From the NCBI GenBank assembly GCA_966250385.1, contig CBINHC010000007.1, positions 124,001 through 188,000 of the forward strand: DNA of 64,000 nt. The letters run 5' to 3'. Each line of letters begins with the position of its first letter. Position 1 is the stretch's first letter. The notes under the pieces are model-generated. The model saw only the letters and a program-made list of their open reading frames with translations. It searched no databases and was not told the origin of the DNA. This document shows, piece by piece, positions 1 to 8,772 of this stretch. The stretch comes from DASWTL01 sp966250385. Its GTDB lineage: Bacteria > Bacteroidota > Bacteroidia > Sphingobacteriales > Sphingobacteriaceae. A program made the position numbers and the translations under genes.

Positions 1-1940
1 CTGATCTTCAACTGGCTGATCCAGTCGTATTTCTTGATGAACTCTTCCTGTTCAGCATTCCAGGATGCCCCCACTGACCAGAAATTACCATACCGGTTGT
101 TGGAACCGAATCTGGATGATCCGTCACGGCGGAAACTACCGGAGAGTACGTACTTGTTCTGATATGATACGTTACCGATTGCCAGCCATGATGTGAACGC
201 GTAATCGCTGTTCGAGCCGGAAGCATTCTGGTAGATTGAACCTGCGGAAGGAACCGTGATGTCCAGGTTGGTAGGCAGACCGTAGGCAATAACGTTGGAG
301 TTGTAGCTTTTCGACTGTTGTGCTTCGTAACCGCCCTTGAAATTGGCGATCAGGTTGTTGTTTTTCAGGACATCCCAGGTATAATCCAACAGACTGGTGG
401 AAACCCAGTTGAAATACCGGGTATAGTACCTGTAAGAACGACCGCTGTCGTTCCGGCCGTCGCCATGATAAGGGTTATTGTAGGAATCTTCTTCCATGTT
501 ATTATAGTCGATTCCGTATTTGCTGCTGAATTTCAGGTTAGGAAGGATTTTGTACTCTGCGGAAATCGTTCCAAGCCCTTTCATGAAATTCGAGTTTTTC
601 TTATCCATGCTGGCGATTGCCACAGGGTTAAATAAACTTCCAGCAGGAAAATCCGGGCCGGTGATGTTCGGGGTGCCGTCCGCATTGTATGGGCTATACA
701 TCGGAAGCAGGAAGTACGCGTTCAACACCGGGTTGGCGAATAAGCCGCCGCTGCCAGGACCGAACTGCCCCGAATTGGATACCATGGCATTGGCTGTAAA
801 GCTCAGTTTGTCTGTAGCCTGGTGGTTAACGTTTACATTACCGGAAGCACGGTTGAATTCGGATGCGTCGACGACACCTTGCTGCTTAAAGTATCCGCCG
901 GACACATTGAACTGAGTCTTCTCGTTACCTCCGTTTGCGGAAAGGTTGTATTGCATCTGCTGGCCGGTACGGGTGACCACGTCCATCCAGTTGGTGTTGA
1001 CACCGTTGTTGGTCCGGAAATTGGCGTCCACGAATGCACCGACATTCTCAGGAGTCAGGGAATAGGTCTGCACATAAGCGGGCGCATTCAAAAATCCTTC
1101 GGCCGTAAGTTCCTTCCACTCGGAAGTGGTGAGCGGCCGGTTGGCTTCACTCTGGTATCCGACATCGGCCATACCGTACTCAACATCAGCGCGGAACCTG
1201 GTCTTACCGGCTTTACCCTTCTTGGTAGTGATCAGAATAACGCCGTTTGCTGCACGGGAACCGTAGATGGATGACGCTGATGCGTCTTTCAGCACCGAAA
1301 TACTTTCGATGTCATTGGGGTTGATCCCGGAGAGTGCATTGGCGGTCGTTGTGTTTCGAGAAAGGTCACCTGAGTTCAGGGGAACGCCGTCCACAACGTA
1401 CAAAGGCGCTGCACCGGCATTGATCGAGCCTATGCCGCGGATGCGGACCTGCTGAATGGACCCGGGTTGTCCGGAACCACCGACAGACTGAAGTCCGGCA
1501 ACCCTGCCCTGAAGTGCTTTGTCAAATGAAGACAACGGCACATTTTCAAGTTCACCACCGCCTACCTGGGTGATGGCACCGGTAGTGGTAGTCTTCGTCT
1601 GGCTTCCGTAACCGGTCACAACGACTTCCGACAGCTGCTTGGCATCCGGCACCAGCCGGACGGTCAGCGCCGATTGGGATCCGAGCGTAACGTCCTGGGA
1701 CTTGTAACCGATATAAATGAAGGTCAGTGCAGTTGTTCCCGGCTGCACCTGGACCGAAAAGTTTCCGCTACCATCCGTTGAGGTACCCGAGTTGGTACCC
1801 TTTACTCGAACAGAAACTCCGGGAAGCGGAAGGCCGTCGTCGGCGCCGACCACTTTACCTGTGATGGTCCTATTCTGGGCATAAGCAGTAGTAACCGCTA
1901 AGACGCTCAGTAACAGAAAAGTTAGTAATTTTTGTTTCAT
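1..1940 (-). CDS. SusC/RagA-family TonB-linked outer-membrane receptor (partial, 3' end outside window)
   Basis: Outer-membrane TonB-dependent transporter of the SusC/RagA class, which imports glycans or peptides together with a SusD-like lipoprotein. About 646 residues are visible. They comprise a signal peptide (MKQKLLTFLLLSVLA, cleaved near AYAQ), a carboxypeptidase-regulatory-like beta domain starting at RTITGKVVG, the SEVVVTGYG segment that marks this family, a plug domain with VRIRGIGSINAG and PLYVVDGVPL, then barrel strands. The gene runs off the left edge, so the last third of the barrel is missing and any SusD partner would lie outside. The ATG at 1938-1940 gives a clean signal peptide. 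The substrate cannot be read from sequence. It diverges from the hydroxyacyl-CoA dehydrogenase gene across a 162-bp region with a strong palindrome. Confidence 0.95.
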   Translation of the reverse strand, partial: MKQKLLTFLLLSVLAVTTAYAQNRTITGKVVGADDGLPLPGVSVRVKGTNSGTSTDGSGNFSVQVQPGTTALTFIYIGYKSQDVTLGSQSALTVRLVPDAKQLSEVVVTGYGSQTKTTTTGAITQVGGGELENVPLSSFDKALQGRVAGLQSVGGSGQPGSIQQVRIRGIGSINAGAAPLYVVDGVPLNSGDLSRNTTTANALSGINPNDIESISVLKDASASSIYGSRAANGVILITTKKGKAGKTRFRADVEYGMADVGYQSEANRPLTTSEWKELTAEGFLNAPAYVQTYSLTPENVGAFVDANFRTNNGVNTNWMDVVTRTGQQMQYNLSANGGNEKTQFNVSGGYFKQQGVVDASEFNRASGNVNVNHQATDKLSFTANAMVSNSGQFGPGSGGLFANPVLNAYFLLPMYSPYNADGTPNITGPDFPAGSLFNPVAIASMDKKNSNFMKGLGTISAEYKILPNLKFSSKYGIDYNNMEEDSYNNPYHGDGRNDSGRSYRYYTRYFNWVSTSLLDYTWDVLKNNNLIANFKGGYEAQQSKSYNSNVIAYGLPTNLDITVPSAGSIYQNASGSNSDYAFTSWLAIGNVSYQNKYVLSGSFRRDGSSRFGSNNRYGNFWSVGASWNAEQEEFIKKYDWISQLKI

Positions 1941-1976
1941 CTTGTGGTGTTTTGGTTTAAGTGATACTATTAAAAT

Positions 1977-2008
1977 GCAAGATATTGAAGGGAAAGTACT
2001 ATCACAAA
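1977..2008 (-). promoter_or_regulatory. Predicted promoter of the SusC-like gene
   Basis: Read on the minus strand, TTTG at 2008-2005 is followed after 20 nt by TATCTTGC at 1984-1977. This approximates the Bacteroidota -33 TTTG / -7 TAnnTTTG promoter; the -7 box matches in six of eight positions. It predicts a leader of about 30 nt before the ATG at 1940. The -33 element lies inside the left arm of the palindrome at 2000-2041. Confidence 0.5.
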
Positions 2009-2041
2009 AATTTTACAAACTTTTGTAAAAATCTTGTGATA
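2000..2041. promoter_or_regulatory. 42-bp palindrome in divergent promoter region (candidate operator)
   Basis: Two 20-nt arms (2000-2019 and 2022-2041) match as inverted repeats at 18 of 20 positions around a 2-nt centre. Outer ends are TATCACAA and TTGTGATA; the core TTTTACAAA/TTTGTAAAA is a perfect 9-bp inverted repeat. It is AT-rich in a GC-rich neighbourhood. It lies between divergent promoters and overlaps the predicted -33 box of the SusC-like gene, so an operator is the simplest reading. An RNA hairpin is less likely because predicted transcription starts on both strands lie outside it. Confidence 0.6.
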
Positions 2042-2074
2042 ATAGGAAAAAGGCAAAAAAACGAATGGAACTGA

Positions 2075-2082
2075 TACCTTTG
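2075..2082 (+). promoter_or_regulatory. -7 element of the hydroxyacyl-CoA dehydrogenase promoter
   Basis: TACCTTTG is a perfect match to the Bacteroidota -7 consensus TAnnTTTG, 20 nt before the ATG at 2103. No good -33 TTTG is seen at the expected distance. Confidence 0.55.
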
Positions 2083-2102
2083 AACAAAAGATTATATTGT
2101 AA

Positions 2103-2993
2103 ATGAAAAATATAGCAGTAATAGGTTCCGGCACGATGGGTAACGGCATTGCCCATACGTTTGCCCAGCATGAATACTCTGTCACCCTCGTGGATATTTC
2201 TGATGAAGCCCTCCAGAAAGGTCTCTCCACGATCACCAGGAACCTCGACCGCCAGGTGGCGAAGGGATCGATCTCCGAGGAGGTAAAAGCAAGAACGCTG
2301 CAGAACATCGTCACCCAGAAAGACCTGCAGAAAGGAGTCGCTGAAGCTGATCTGGTTGTCGAAGCCGCCACTGAAAACGTGGACCTGAAATTACAGATCT
2401 TCCGTGACCTGGACCGCTACAGCCCGGCATCCGCCATCCTGGCATCGAATACCTCTTCGATTTCCATAACCCGCATAGCCTCCGTGACCAGCCGTCCGGA
2501 ACAGGTGATCGGCATGCATTTTATGAATCCGGTGCCGGTCATGAAGCTCGTTGAAGTGATCCGGGGCTATGCCACCAGCCGGGAGGTTACGGATACGGTC
2601 ATGGGGCTGTCCCGGCTGTTAAACAAGATTCCGCTGGAGGTGAACGACTATCCCGGATTCGTTGCCAACCGGATCCTGATGCCGATGATCAACGAAGCGA
2701 TCTATACGTTATATGAGGGCGTGGCTGGCGTCGAGGAGATCGACGGAGTCATGAAACTGGGAATGGCCCACCCGATGGGGCCGCTGCAGTTAGCGGACTT
2801 TATCGGCCTGGACGTCTGCCTGGCTATACTGAATGTACTATACGAAGGATTCGGAAACCAGAAGTATGCCCCATGCCCGCTCCTGGTGAACATGGTGACC
2901 GCCGGGCATAAGGGCATCAAATCCGGAGCCGGATTCTACCAGTATGCCGCAGGCAGCAAGGAACTGGTCGTTGCTGAAAAATTCAGACGGTAA
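2103..2993 (+). CDS. 3-hydroxyacyl-CoA (3-hydroxybutyryl-CoA) dehydrogenase
   Basis: NAD-dependent oxidation of (S)-3-hydroxyacyl-CoA to 3-oxoacyl-CoA, in beta-oxidation or butanoyl-CoA/phenylacetate-type pathways; cytosolic. The 296-aa length is that of the stand-alone enzymes (Hbd/PaaH/FadB2), not the fused FadB. The Rossmann nucleotide site GSGTMG is at residues 8-13. The family signature ASNTSS is at 114-119 and the catalytic His139 sits in GMHFMNPVP, followed by E151. The C-terminal helical domain contains GFVANRILMPMINEA. It is a single-gene unit ended by a hairpin at 3005-3046. An enoyl-CoA hydratase gene lies 17 kb away (19342-20118), so the pathway genes are dispersed. Exact chain-length preference is unknown, so no symbol is given. 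Confidence 0.93.
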   Translation: MKNIAVIGSGTMGNGIAHTFAQHEYSVTLVDISDEALQKGLSTITRNLDRQVAKGSISEEVKARTLQNIVTQKDLQKGVAEADLVVEAATENVDLKLQIFRDLDRYSPASAILASNTSSISITRIASVTSRPEQVIGMHFMNPVPVMKLVEVIRGYATSREVTDTVMGLSRLLNKIPLEVNDYPGFVANRILMPMINEAIYTLYEGVAGVEEIDGVMKLGMAHPMGPLQLADFIGLDVCLAILNVLYEGFGNQKYAPCPLLVNMVTAGHKGIKSGAGFYQYAAGSKELVVAEKFRR

Positions 2994-3004
2994 CGAAACG
3001 GCCC

Positions 3005-3046
3005 GAAACAGAAGCAGGGCCTCCTCTGGAGCGCTGCTTCTGTTTC
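3005..3046. terminator. Bidirectional hairpin between convergent genes
   Basis: A 13-bp perfect stem (3005-3017 with 3034-3046) encloses a 16-nt loop, lying 12 nt after the hydroxyacyl-CoA dehydrogenase stop and just beyond the argS stop on the other strand. There is no long T run on either side, so it is a terminator by position and stem strength rather than a classical intrinsic terminator. Confidence 0.6.
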
Positions 3047-3057
3047 ATATCATTCGG

Positions 3058-4827
3058 TTACATCCTTTCGGGCACTTCTATGCCGAGCAGGAGCATACCC
3101 TTCCGGATAACCCCGGCCGTTGCAGCAGATAATTCAAGCCGGAACTGCTTCAGGCTTTCATCTTCCGCCTTGATGATCGGCGATTCATGGTAAAACTTAT
3201 TATAGACCTTGGCCACCTCGTATACGAAGTTGGCGACCTGTGCCGGGCTATGCTCCCGCGCAGAGGCGAGGACCGTTTCCGGATATTTCGACAGCAGCAC
3301 AACGAGCTCCCGTTCAGAATCAGTCAGGTCTCCTGAAAATCCGGAGCCGTTCGCCGGAGCAAACCCTGCTTTGGATAACACCGACCTGATCCGTGCATGG
3401 GTATACTGGATGAAGGGACCGGTATGGCCCTGAAAGTCGATCGATTCATTCGGATCGAACAGCAATCTTTTTTTCGGCTCAACTTTCAGCAGGAAATACT
3501 TCAGGGCGCCCATTCCGATCATGTGGTACAGCCGGTCCTTTTCATCTTCGCTGAATCCTTCAACCTTACCGAGTTCCTCGGTACGCTGCCGGGCGGTATC
3601 AACCATTTCCCGGATCAGGTCATCCGCATCTACGACGGTACCCTCGCGGGATTTCATCTTGCCGGAAGGCAGGTCGACCATCCCGTAGGAAAGGTGGTAC
3701 AATCCCCGGGCCCAGGACTTTCCGAGCTTTTCAAGGATCAGGAACAGCACCTTGAAATGATAATCCTGCTCATTTCCAACGACATAAATAGACTCATCCA
3801 TCCCGAAATCATTGAACTTCAGCTGAGCCGTTCCGAGGTCCTGGGTAATATATACGGAGGTGCCGTCGGCACGCAGCACCAGTTTTTCATCCAGACCGTC
3901 CGCTGTCAGGTCGATCCAGACGGAACCGTCCTCTTTGCGGAAAAATACGCCCTTTTCCAGGCCTTCCTGGATCAGGTCCTTTCCGAGGATGTAGGTATCG
4001 GATTCGTAGTAGAACTTATCGAAGTCTACGCCCAGGTTGTTGTAGGTCGTTTCAAACCCGGCATAAACCCAGCCGTTCATTTTTTTCCAGAGACCGATCA
4101 CTTCCTCATCGTGTGCCTCCCACCGTTGCAGCATGGACTGGGCCTCCAGGATCAGGGGCGCTTTCTTCTTGGCTTCTTCCTCCGTCAGTCCGTCCGCCCG
4201 TAACCGGTCGATCTCCTTCTTGTATTCCTTGTCAAAGATCACATAGTATTTGCCGACCAGGTGGTCCCCTTTCAGGCCGCTGCTCTCCGGAGTTTCTCCG
4301 TTTCCGAATTTCTGCCACGCCAGCATGGACTTGCAGATATGGATCCCGCGGTCGTTGACCAGGTTGGCCTTATATACTTCATCTCCGGAGGCTTTCAGGA
4401 TCTCCGCCACGGAGTACCCCAAAAGGTTATTTCGGATATGCCCGAGGTGAAGCGGCTTATTGGTGTTCGGCGAGGAGTACTCGACCAGGACCTTCCGGCC
4501 GGTGGACGGGAAGTTTCCGAACTCTTCCTTCCCGATCGAATCGCGGAAAAGGGACAGCCAGAATGCGTCCTTTATGGAAAGGTTAAGAAAACCCTTGATC
4601 ACATTGAATCCTGCAAGCTCAGTCAGGGCAGACTGCAGATAGCTGCCGATCTCCTCTCCGGTCTGCTCAGGTGATTTCCTGGAGAAGCGGGTGAACGGAA
4701 ACGTAACGATCGTGATCTGTCCTTCAAATTCCTTACGGGTTTCCTGGAGATTGATATCTGATGCTGAAATGTCGGTCTGATATAATGCTTTTATGGCATT
4801 TACGGTTTCCCTGAGTATAAAATCCAT
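3058..4827 (-). CDS. argS: Arginyl-tRNA synthetase
   Basis: Class I aminoacyl-tRNA synthetase charging tRNA-Arg. The 589-aa protein has an N-terminal additional domain (about 1-110), the catalytic HIGH-type motif HLGH at 127-130 preceded by SSPNTNKP, a KMSKS-like SGKMKSREGT near residue 390, and a C-terminal DALR anticodon-binding domain. A -7 box (TAATTTTG) lies 4 nt before the ATG, predicting a leaderless mRNA. It diverges from an arginine deiminase gene 85 bp away, so arginine charging and arginine breakdown start from the same short intergenic region. Confidence 0.97.
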   Translation of the reverse strand: MDFILRETVNAIKALYQTDISASDINLQETRKEFEGQITIVTFPFTRFSRKSPEQTGEEIGSYLQSALTELAGFNVIKGFLNLSIKDAFWLSLFRDSIGKEEFGNFPSTGRKVLVEYSSPNTNKPLHLGHIRNNLLGYSVAEILKASGDEVYKANLVNDRGIHICKSMLAWQKFGNGETPESSGLKGDHLVGKYYVIFDKEYKKEIDRLRADGLTEEEAKKKAPLILEAQSMLQRWEAHDEEVIGLWKKMNGWVYAGFETTYNNLGVDFDKFYYESDTYILGKDLIQEGLEKGVFFRKEDGSVWIDLTADGLDEKLVLRADGTSVYITQDLGTAQLKFNDFGMDESIYVVGNEQDYHFKVLFLILEKLGKSWARGLYHLSYGMVDLPSGKMKSREGTVVDADDLIREMVDTARQRTEELGKVEGFSEDEKDRLYHMIGMGALKYFLLKVEPKKRLLFDPNESIDFQGHTGPFIQYTHARIRSVLSKAGFAPANGSGFSGDLTDSERELVVLLSKYPETVLASAREHSPAQVANFVYEVAKVYNKFYHESPIIKAEDESLKQFRLELSAATAGVIRKGMLLLGIEVPERM

Positions 4828-4831
4828 TCGT

Positions 4832-4839
4832 CAAAATTA
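4832..4839 (-). promoter_or_regulatory. -7 element of argS (leaderless-type)
   Basis: Minus-strand TAATTTTG matches TAnnTTTG perfectly and ends 4 nt before the ATG at 4827. The transcription start would fall at or beside the start codon. Confidence 0.6.
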
Positions 4840-4885
4840 ATTAATTAAGGCGTTTTTGCCAGAAGTATTTATCCGCATATTCTGA

Positions 4886-4893
4886 TAGATTTG
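4886..4893 (+). promoter_or_regulatory. -7 element of the arginine deiminase promoter
   Basis: TAGATTTG is a perfect TAnnTTTG match, 19 nt before the ATG at 4913. No TTTG is found at the usual -33 spacing. Confidence 0.55.
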
Positions 4894-4912
4894 CAGTACC
4901 TAACCAACATAT

Positions 4913-6349
4913 ATGCAACACGAGAATTTCAAGATCAGCGTGAGCTCGGAAGTGGGAATGCTGCGCCGTCTGCTGATCCACAGCCCGGACCGCGGACTGG
5001 GTAAAGTCGTACCCTCGAAGGCGCAGGACTGGCTGTTTGAAGATATTGTACATCTGGATACCGTCCGCAGGAACGAATATGACTATTACGTCAAAATCCT
5101 GATGTTCTTCCTGGACCCCGGCAAGATCAAAGGCAGGCTCGCCTCCATTGACGCTCCCGAAAACAAACGCAGTTTTTACAAACCGCAGCATCCGGATTTT
5201 CACGCGTCGGACAAGGTCATTGAGCTCGAAAACCTGCTGACCGAGATCCTCGAAGATGAGCCTGTCCGGATGAAGCTGGTAGCCTCCGTATGTGCCATCG
5301 AGGGCTGCACCTACCAGCTCCAGCAGCAGCTGATCAGCACCCCGCCCCAGGATCTGGCGAAGATCTTCATCTCGGGTTCCATGGACGAGGAAAAAATGAT
5401 CTTCGCTCCCATCCCGAACCTCATCTTCACCCGGGATATCGGCATCACGATCAATGACCATATCCTGCTGAATAAACCCGCAAAAAAAGCGCGCTCCCGG
5501 GAAACCCTCCTCGCCCGGTATATTTTCTTCAACCATCCGATCTTCCGCCGGTACAAGGAGAATATCCTGGAGATTCCGGACACCGTCCAGTTCTTCCTTC
5601 GTCCCGGCGAAGAACACGGGGAAAAGACCACGCTGGAAGGCGGCGACGTGATGGTCGTGAGCAGGGACCACCTGCTGATCGGGTGCAGCGAACGGACTTC
5701 AGCCAGCGGCGCCAGCGAAGCGATCAAGATTCTTTTTGAAAAGAACGTGATCAGCAAGGCAACGGTCGTCAAGATCCCGCATAAACGAGATTTCATGCAC
5801 ATCGATACACTCTTCACGCAGGTGAAGCGGAACATGTGGGTCGTTTTGGGCTCCATTGCCCGGCAGGAACAGTTCCAGGGCCAGGAAGCCATTGATTTTC
5901 TTTCCGAGAAAAGGAACCTGGAGAAACCGGAGATCATCCAGTTCGAGAAGGGCAACATGCAGACCCCCCGAAAGTTCGGCTGTATCGAGGAGCTGCTCGA
6001 TGATATCAGCAGGAACGACCTGAAGAGTACGGAGAAGACCGTCTTCATTTACTCCGGGAACGGGCAGTTCCCGTTCGATGCCCGTGAACAGTGGACCGAT
6101 TCATGTAACCTGCTTGCAATTAAAGAAGGCGTCGTGATCGGTTATGACCGGAATGACAAGACCATGGAAGCGTTCCAGCAAAACGGCTTCACGCCCGTCC
6201 GCGCCGCTGACCTGATCGAACAGATGGAACAGGGCCGCAAACCGGAAGAGGTGGAAAATACGTTAATACTTATTCCTTCGGCGGAACTTTCCCGGGCCCG
6301 CGGTGGTTTTCACTGCATGAGCATGCCATTATTCCGGGAGGAACTTTAA
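4913..6349 (+). CDS. Arginine deiminase
   Basis: Guanidino-group hydrolase predicted to convert L-arginine to citrulline and ammonia. All catalytic positions of the arginine deiminase family can be seen: PNLIFTRD with Asp175, LEGGD with Glu242, FMHIDTLFT with His296 and Asp298, and the C-terminal GGFHCMSMP with nucleophile Cys468. At 478 aa it is longer than typical ArcA (about 410 aa), the extra length lying in the N-terminal half and between 310 and 440. It is followed after 9 nt by a CtlX-like gene, so the two are almost certainly co-transcribed. No ornithine carbamoyltransferase, carbamate kinase or arginine/ornithine antiporter is in the window, so this is not a classical arc operon. Another guanidino substrate cannot be excluded. 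Confidence 0.85.
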   Translation: MQHENFKISVSSEVGMLRRLLIHSPDRGLGKVVPSKAQDWLFEDIVHLDTVRRNEYDYYVKILMFFLDPGKIKGRLASIDAPENKRSFYKPQHPDFHASDKVIELENLLTEILEDEPVRMKLVASVCAIEGCTYQLQQQLISTPPQDLAKIFISGSMDEEKMIFAPIPNLIFTRDIGITINDHILLNKPAKKARSRETLLARYIFFNHPIFRRYKENILEIPDTVQFFLRPGEEHGEKTTLEGGDVMVVSRDHLLIGCSERTSASGASEAIKILFEKNVISKATVVKIPHKRDFMHIDTLFTQVKRNMWVVLGSIARQEQFQGQEAIDFLSEKRNLEKPEIIQFEKGNMQTPRKFGCIEELLDDISRNDLKSTEKTVFIYSGNGQFPFDAREQWTDSCNLLAIKEGVVIGYDRNDKTMEAFQQNGFTPVRAADLIEQMEQGRKPEEVENTLILIPSAELSRARGGFHCMSMPLFREEL

Positions 6350-6358
6350 CAGCAACAT

Positions 6359-7294
6359 ATGCAGACAACTTCGCATCTATTAATGATAAGGCCGGTGAAA
6401 TTCAGCTTCAATGAACAGACTGCCGGAAGTAACGCTTTCCAGTTAAGGACCCGGGAAACTGAGGTTCAGCAGGATGCGGTGAAGGAATTTGACCAGTTTG
6501 TGGGCGTTTTACGCGAAAACGGCGTCGATGTGACCGTGGTGGAGGATACCCCTACGCCGCATACGCCGGATGCCATTTTCCCTAATAACTGGATTTCGTT
6601 TCACCAGGACGGGTCTGTGTTCCTGTATCCTATGCAGGCGGATAACCGGAGAATGGAGCGGCGGATGGACCTGCTCGAAAGAATTAAAGAAAAGTTTCAG
6701 ATCACGCATATCAACGACCTGAGTATCTTTGAAAGGGAGGAAAAATTCCTGGAGGGTACCGGGAGCATGGTCCTCGACCGGGAAAGCCGGATCGCCTACG
6801 CCTGCCTGTCTCCCCGGACGGATCTGGACGTGCTGAGTTCATTCTGCCTGCAGAGCGGATTCAGACCGGTCTACTTCCATTCGCTGGATCAATACGGGCA
6901 GGAGATCTACCACACCAATGTGATGATGTGTGTCGGCACCCAATTTGTAGTGATCTGCCTCGAAACGATCCGGGATCAGAAGGAAAGGGAGCTGGTTGTC
7001 CAGACGATCATCTCCTCGGGAAAGGTTATCGTGGAAATTTCGGAGGAACAGATGGGGCAGTTTGCCGGCAATATGCTCCAGGTGAAAAGCCAGTCGGGGG
7101 AAGACCTGCTGGTCATGTCTGAGCGGGCGTTCCGGGCCCTCACCGGGGATCAGAAGGAGCGGCTGGAAAAGTACTGTCGTCTGGTGTATTCACCGCTAAC
7201 GGTCATCGAAAATAACGGCGGTGGAAGTGCCCGGTGCATGATGGCGGAAATTCATCTTCCTCCAGTCACAGACCGGACGGAAAAAGCGATTTGA
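6359..7294 (+). CDS. CtlX-like amidinotransferase-fold hydrolase (arginine deiminase-related)
   Basis: Member of the guanidine-group-modifying superfamily, related to the citrulline utilisation hydrolase CtlX. The 311 residues include FPNNWISFH (75-82), FLEGTGSMV with Glu132, YHTNVMM with His185 and the C-terminal GGGSARCM with nucleophile Cys293, so the Cys-His-Glu set is intact. It follows the arginine deiminase gene by 9 nt, which suggests it acts on arginine, citrulline or a related compound. If it hydrolyses citrulline, the pair would turn arginine into ornithine plus ammonia and CO2 without carbamoyl phosphate. That step is inference; the family contains uncharacterised specificities. 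Confidence 0.8.
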   Translation: MQTTSHLLMIRPVKFSFNEQTAGSNAFQLRTRETEVQQDAVKEFDQFVGVLRENGVDVTVVEDTPTPHTPDAIFPNNWISFHQDGSVFLYPMQADNRRMERRMDLLERIKEKFQITHINDLSIFEREEKFLEGTGSMVLDRESRIAYACLSPRTDLDVLSSFCLQSGFRPVYFHSLDQYGQEIYHTNVMMCVGTQFVVICLETIRDQKERELVVQTIISSGKVIVEISEEQMGQFAGNMLQVKSQSGEDLLVMSERAFRALTGDQKERLEKYCRLVYSPLTVIENNGGGSARCMMAEIHLPPVTDRTEKAI

Positions 7295-7368
7295 AAAAGG
7301 CGATTAAAAGTGATAAATAACTAAAATTTATTCAGCGAAAAGTTACATTTTTGCGAAAAATTTAAAGG

Positions 7369-8757
7369 ATGCAAAGCTACGAGGAATTTCTCGATCTCAG
7401 TGTAGGTTTCCCGCAGGAAGGATTCGAGGTTATTGATGACGAACTCTATTTCCACGATCTGAATCTGATGGAAATGATTGAGACGTACGGGACTCCCCTT
7501 CGGTTCACCTACCTTCCGATCATCAGCAAGAAGATCCAGCAGGCCAAACTGCTGTTTCAGCGGGCGATCGTGAATAATAATTACCGGGGCGGGTACAAAT
7601 ACTGCTATTGCACCAAAAGCTCCCATTTCCGGCATGTGGTAGAAGAGGCGCTCAAGAATGATATCCACCTGGAAACCTCCTCGGCCTTTGACATGCCGAT
7701 GATCGATTACCTGGAAAAGAAAGGGATCGTCAGCAAGGATATCACGGTCATTTGCAACGGGTTCAAAACCTACCAGTATAAGCAGTATATCGTCGATATG
7801 CTGCACGATGGGTTTACCAACATCATTCCGGTGCTGGACAATAAGGAAGAGTTCAACATCTATGACGATGAGCTTGATATCCATTGCAACCTGGGAATCC
7901 GGATTGCGTCGGAAGAACAGCCCGACTCACAGTTCTATACCTCCCGCCTGGGCATCCGCATGGAGGATGTCATCGACTTTTACCAGCACAAGATCGCCTC
8001 GAATCCGAATTTCAAGGTTAAACTGCTGCACTTCTTCATCAACTCCGGAATCTCTGATACACCGTACTACTGGAATGAGCTGGAAAAATATGTGACCCTC
8101 TACTGCAAGTTCAAGAAGGTCAATCCGCACCTGACCACCCTCGACATCGGGGGCGGCATGCCGTTCAAGGACTCCCTGGTGTTCGATTTTGACTACGAGT
8201 ACATGGTTAATGAGATCGTCAAACGGATCAAGGAGATCTGTGCCGAGCACGATATTGAAGAACCGGATATCATCACTGAATTCGGTAAATATACCTGCGC
8301 AGAGGCTTCCGGCATCCTGTACAAAGTGCTGGGCCGGAAACAGCAGAATGACCGGGAAAAATGGCTGATGCTGGACGGTTCATTCATTACCAACCTGCCG
8401 GACGTATGGGCATTAAACCAGAAATACATCCTGATGCCTGTCAATAACTGGGATTCAGAATACGAACGGGTGAATCTCGGCGGAATTACCTGCGACGGGC
8501 AGGACTACTATAACCAGGAAGCGCACATGAACAACGTGTTCATGCCCAAGACCCGGAAAGTCCAGTATCTGGGATTCTTTCATACCGGAGCCTACCAGGA
8601 AGTACTGAGCGGCTATGGCGGGATCCACCATTGCCTCCTGCCTTCACCGAAGCATGTGATCATCCGGCGAAACCGCGACGAGACGTTCAACTTCGAAGTC
8701 TTCGGTGAAGAACAAAACAGTAAACAGGTTCTGAAGATCCTGGGTTACAATACCTGA
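7369..8757 (+). CDS. speA: Arginine decarboxylase, short Bacteroidota type
   Basis: PLP-dependent fold-III decarboxylase making agmatine from arginine, the first step of polyamine synthesis by this route. It has 462 aa, against about 630 for proteobacterial SpeA, and follows the compact form seen in Bacteroidota. The Schiff-base lysine is Lys83 in YCTKSSHF. The glycine-rich phosphate loop is LDIGGGMPF and the second domain carries the substrate-binding Cys/Asp region (GGITCDGQDYY). It starts 74 nt after the CtlX-like gene behind an AAAGG ribosome site and may have its own promoter. No agmatinase or agmatine deiminase gene adjoins it. A strong intrinsic terminator follows. Confidence 0.9.
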   Translation: MQSYEEFLDLSVGFPQEGFEVIDDELYFHDLNLMEMIETYGTPLRFTYLPIISKKIQQAKLLFQRAIVNNNYRGGYKYCYCTKSSHFRHVVEEALKNDIHLETSSAFDMPMIDYLEKKGIVSKDITVICNGFKTYQYKQYIVDMLHDGFTNIIPVLDNKEEFNIYDDELDIHCNLGIRIASEEQPDSQFYTSRLGIRMEDVIDFYQHKIASNPNFKVKLLHFFINSGISDTPYYWNELEKYVTLYCKFKKVNPHLTTLDIGGGMPFKDSLVFDFDYEYMVNEIVKRIKEICAEHDIEEPDIITEFGKYTCAEASGILYKVLGRKQQNDREKWLMLDGSFITNLPDVWALNQKYILMPVNNWDSEYERVNLGGITCDGQDYYNQEAHMNNVFMPKTRKVQYLGFFHTGAYQEVLSGYGGIHHCLLPSPKHVIIRRNRDETFNFEVFGEEQNSKQVLKILGYNT

Positions 8758-8772
8758 TCACAATAGCCTACG

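Noticed and set aside
2000..2041. CRP/FNR site reading of the palindrome (TCACA...TGTGA)
   Set aside because: The half-sites are in the opposite order and far too widely spaced compared with the TGTGA-N6-TCACA consensus, so a CRP-type site is not supported even though the palindrome is real.
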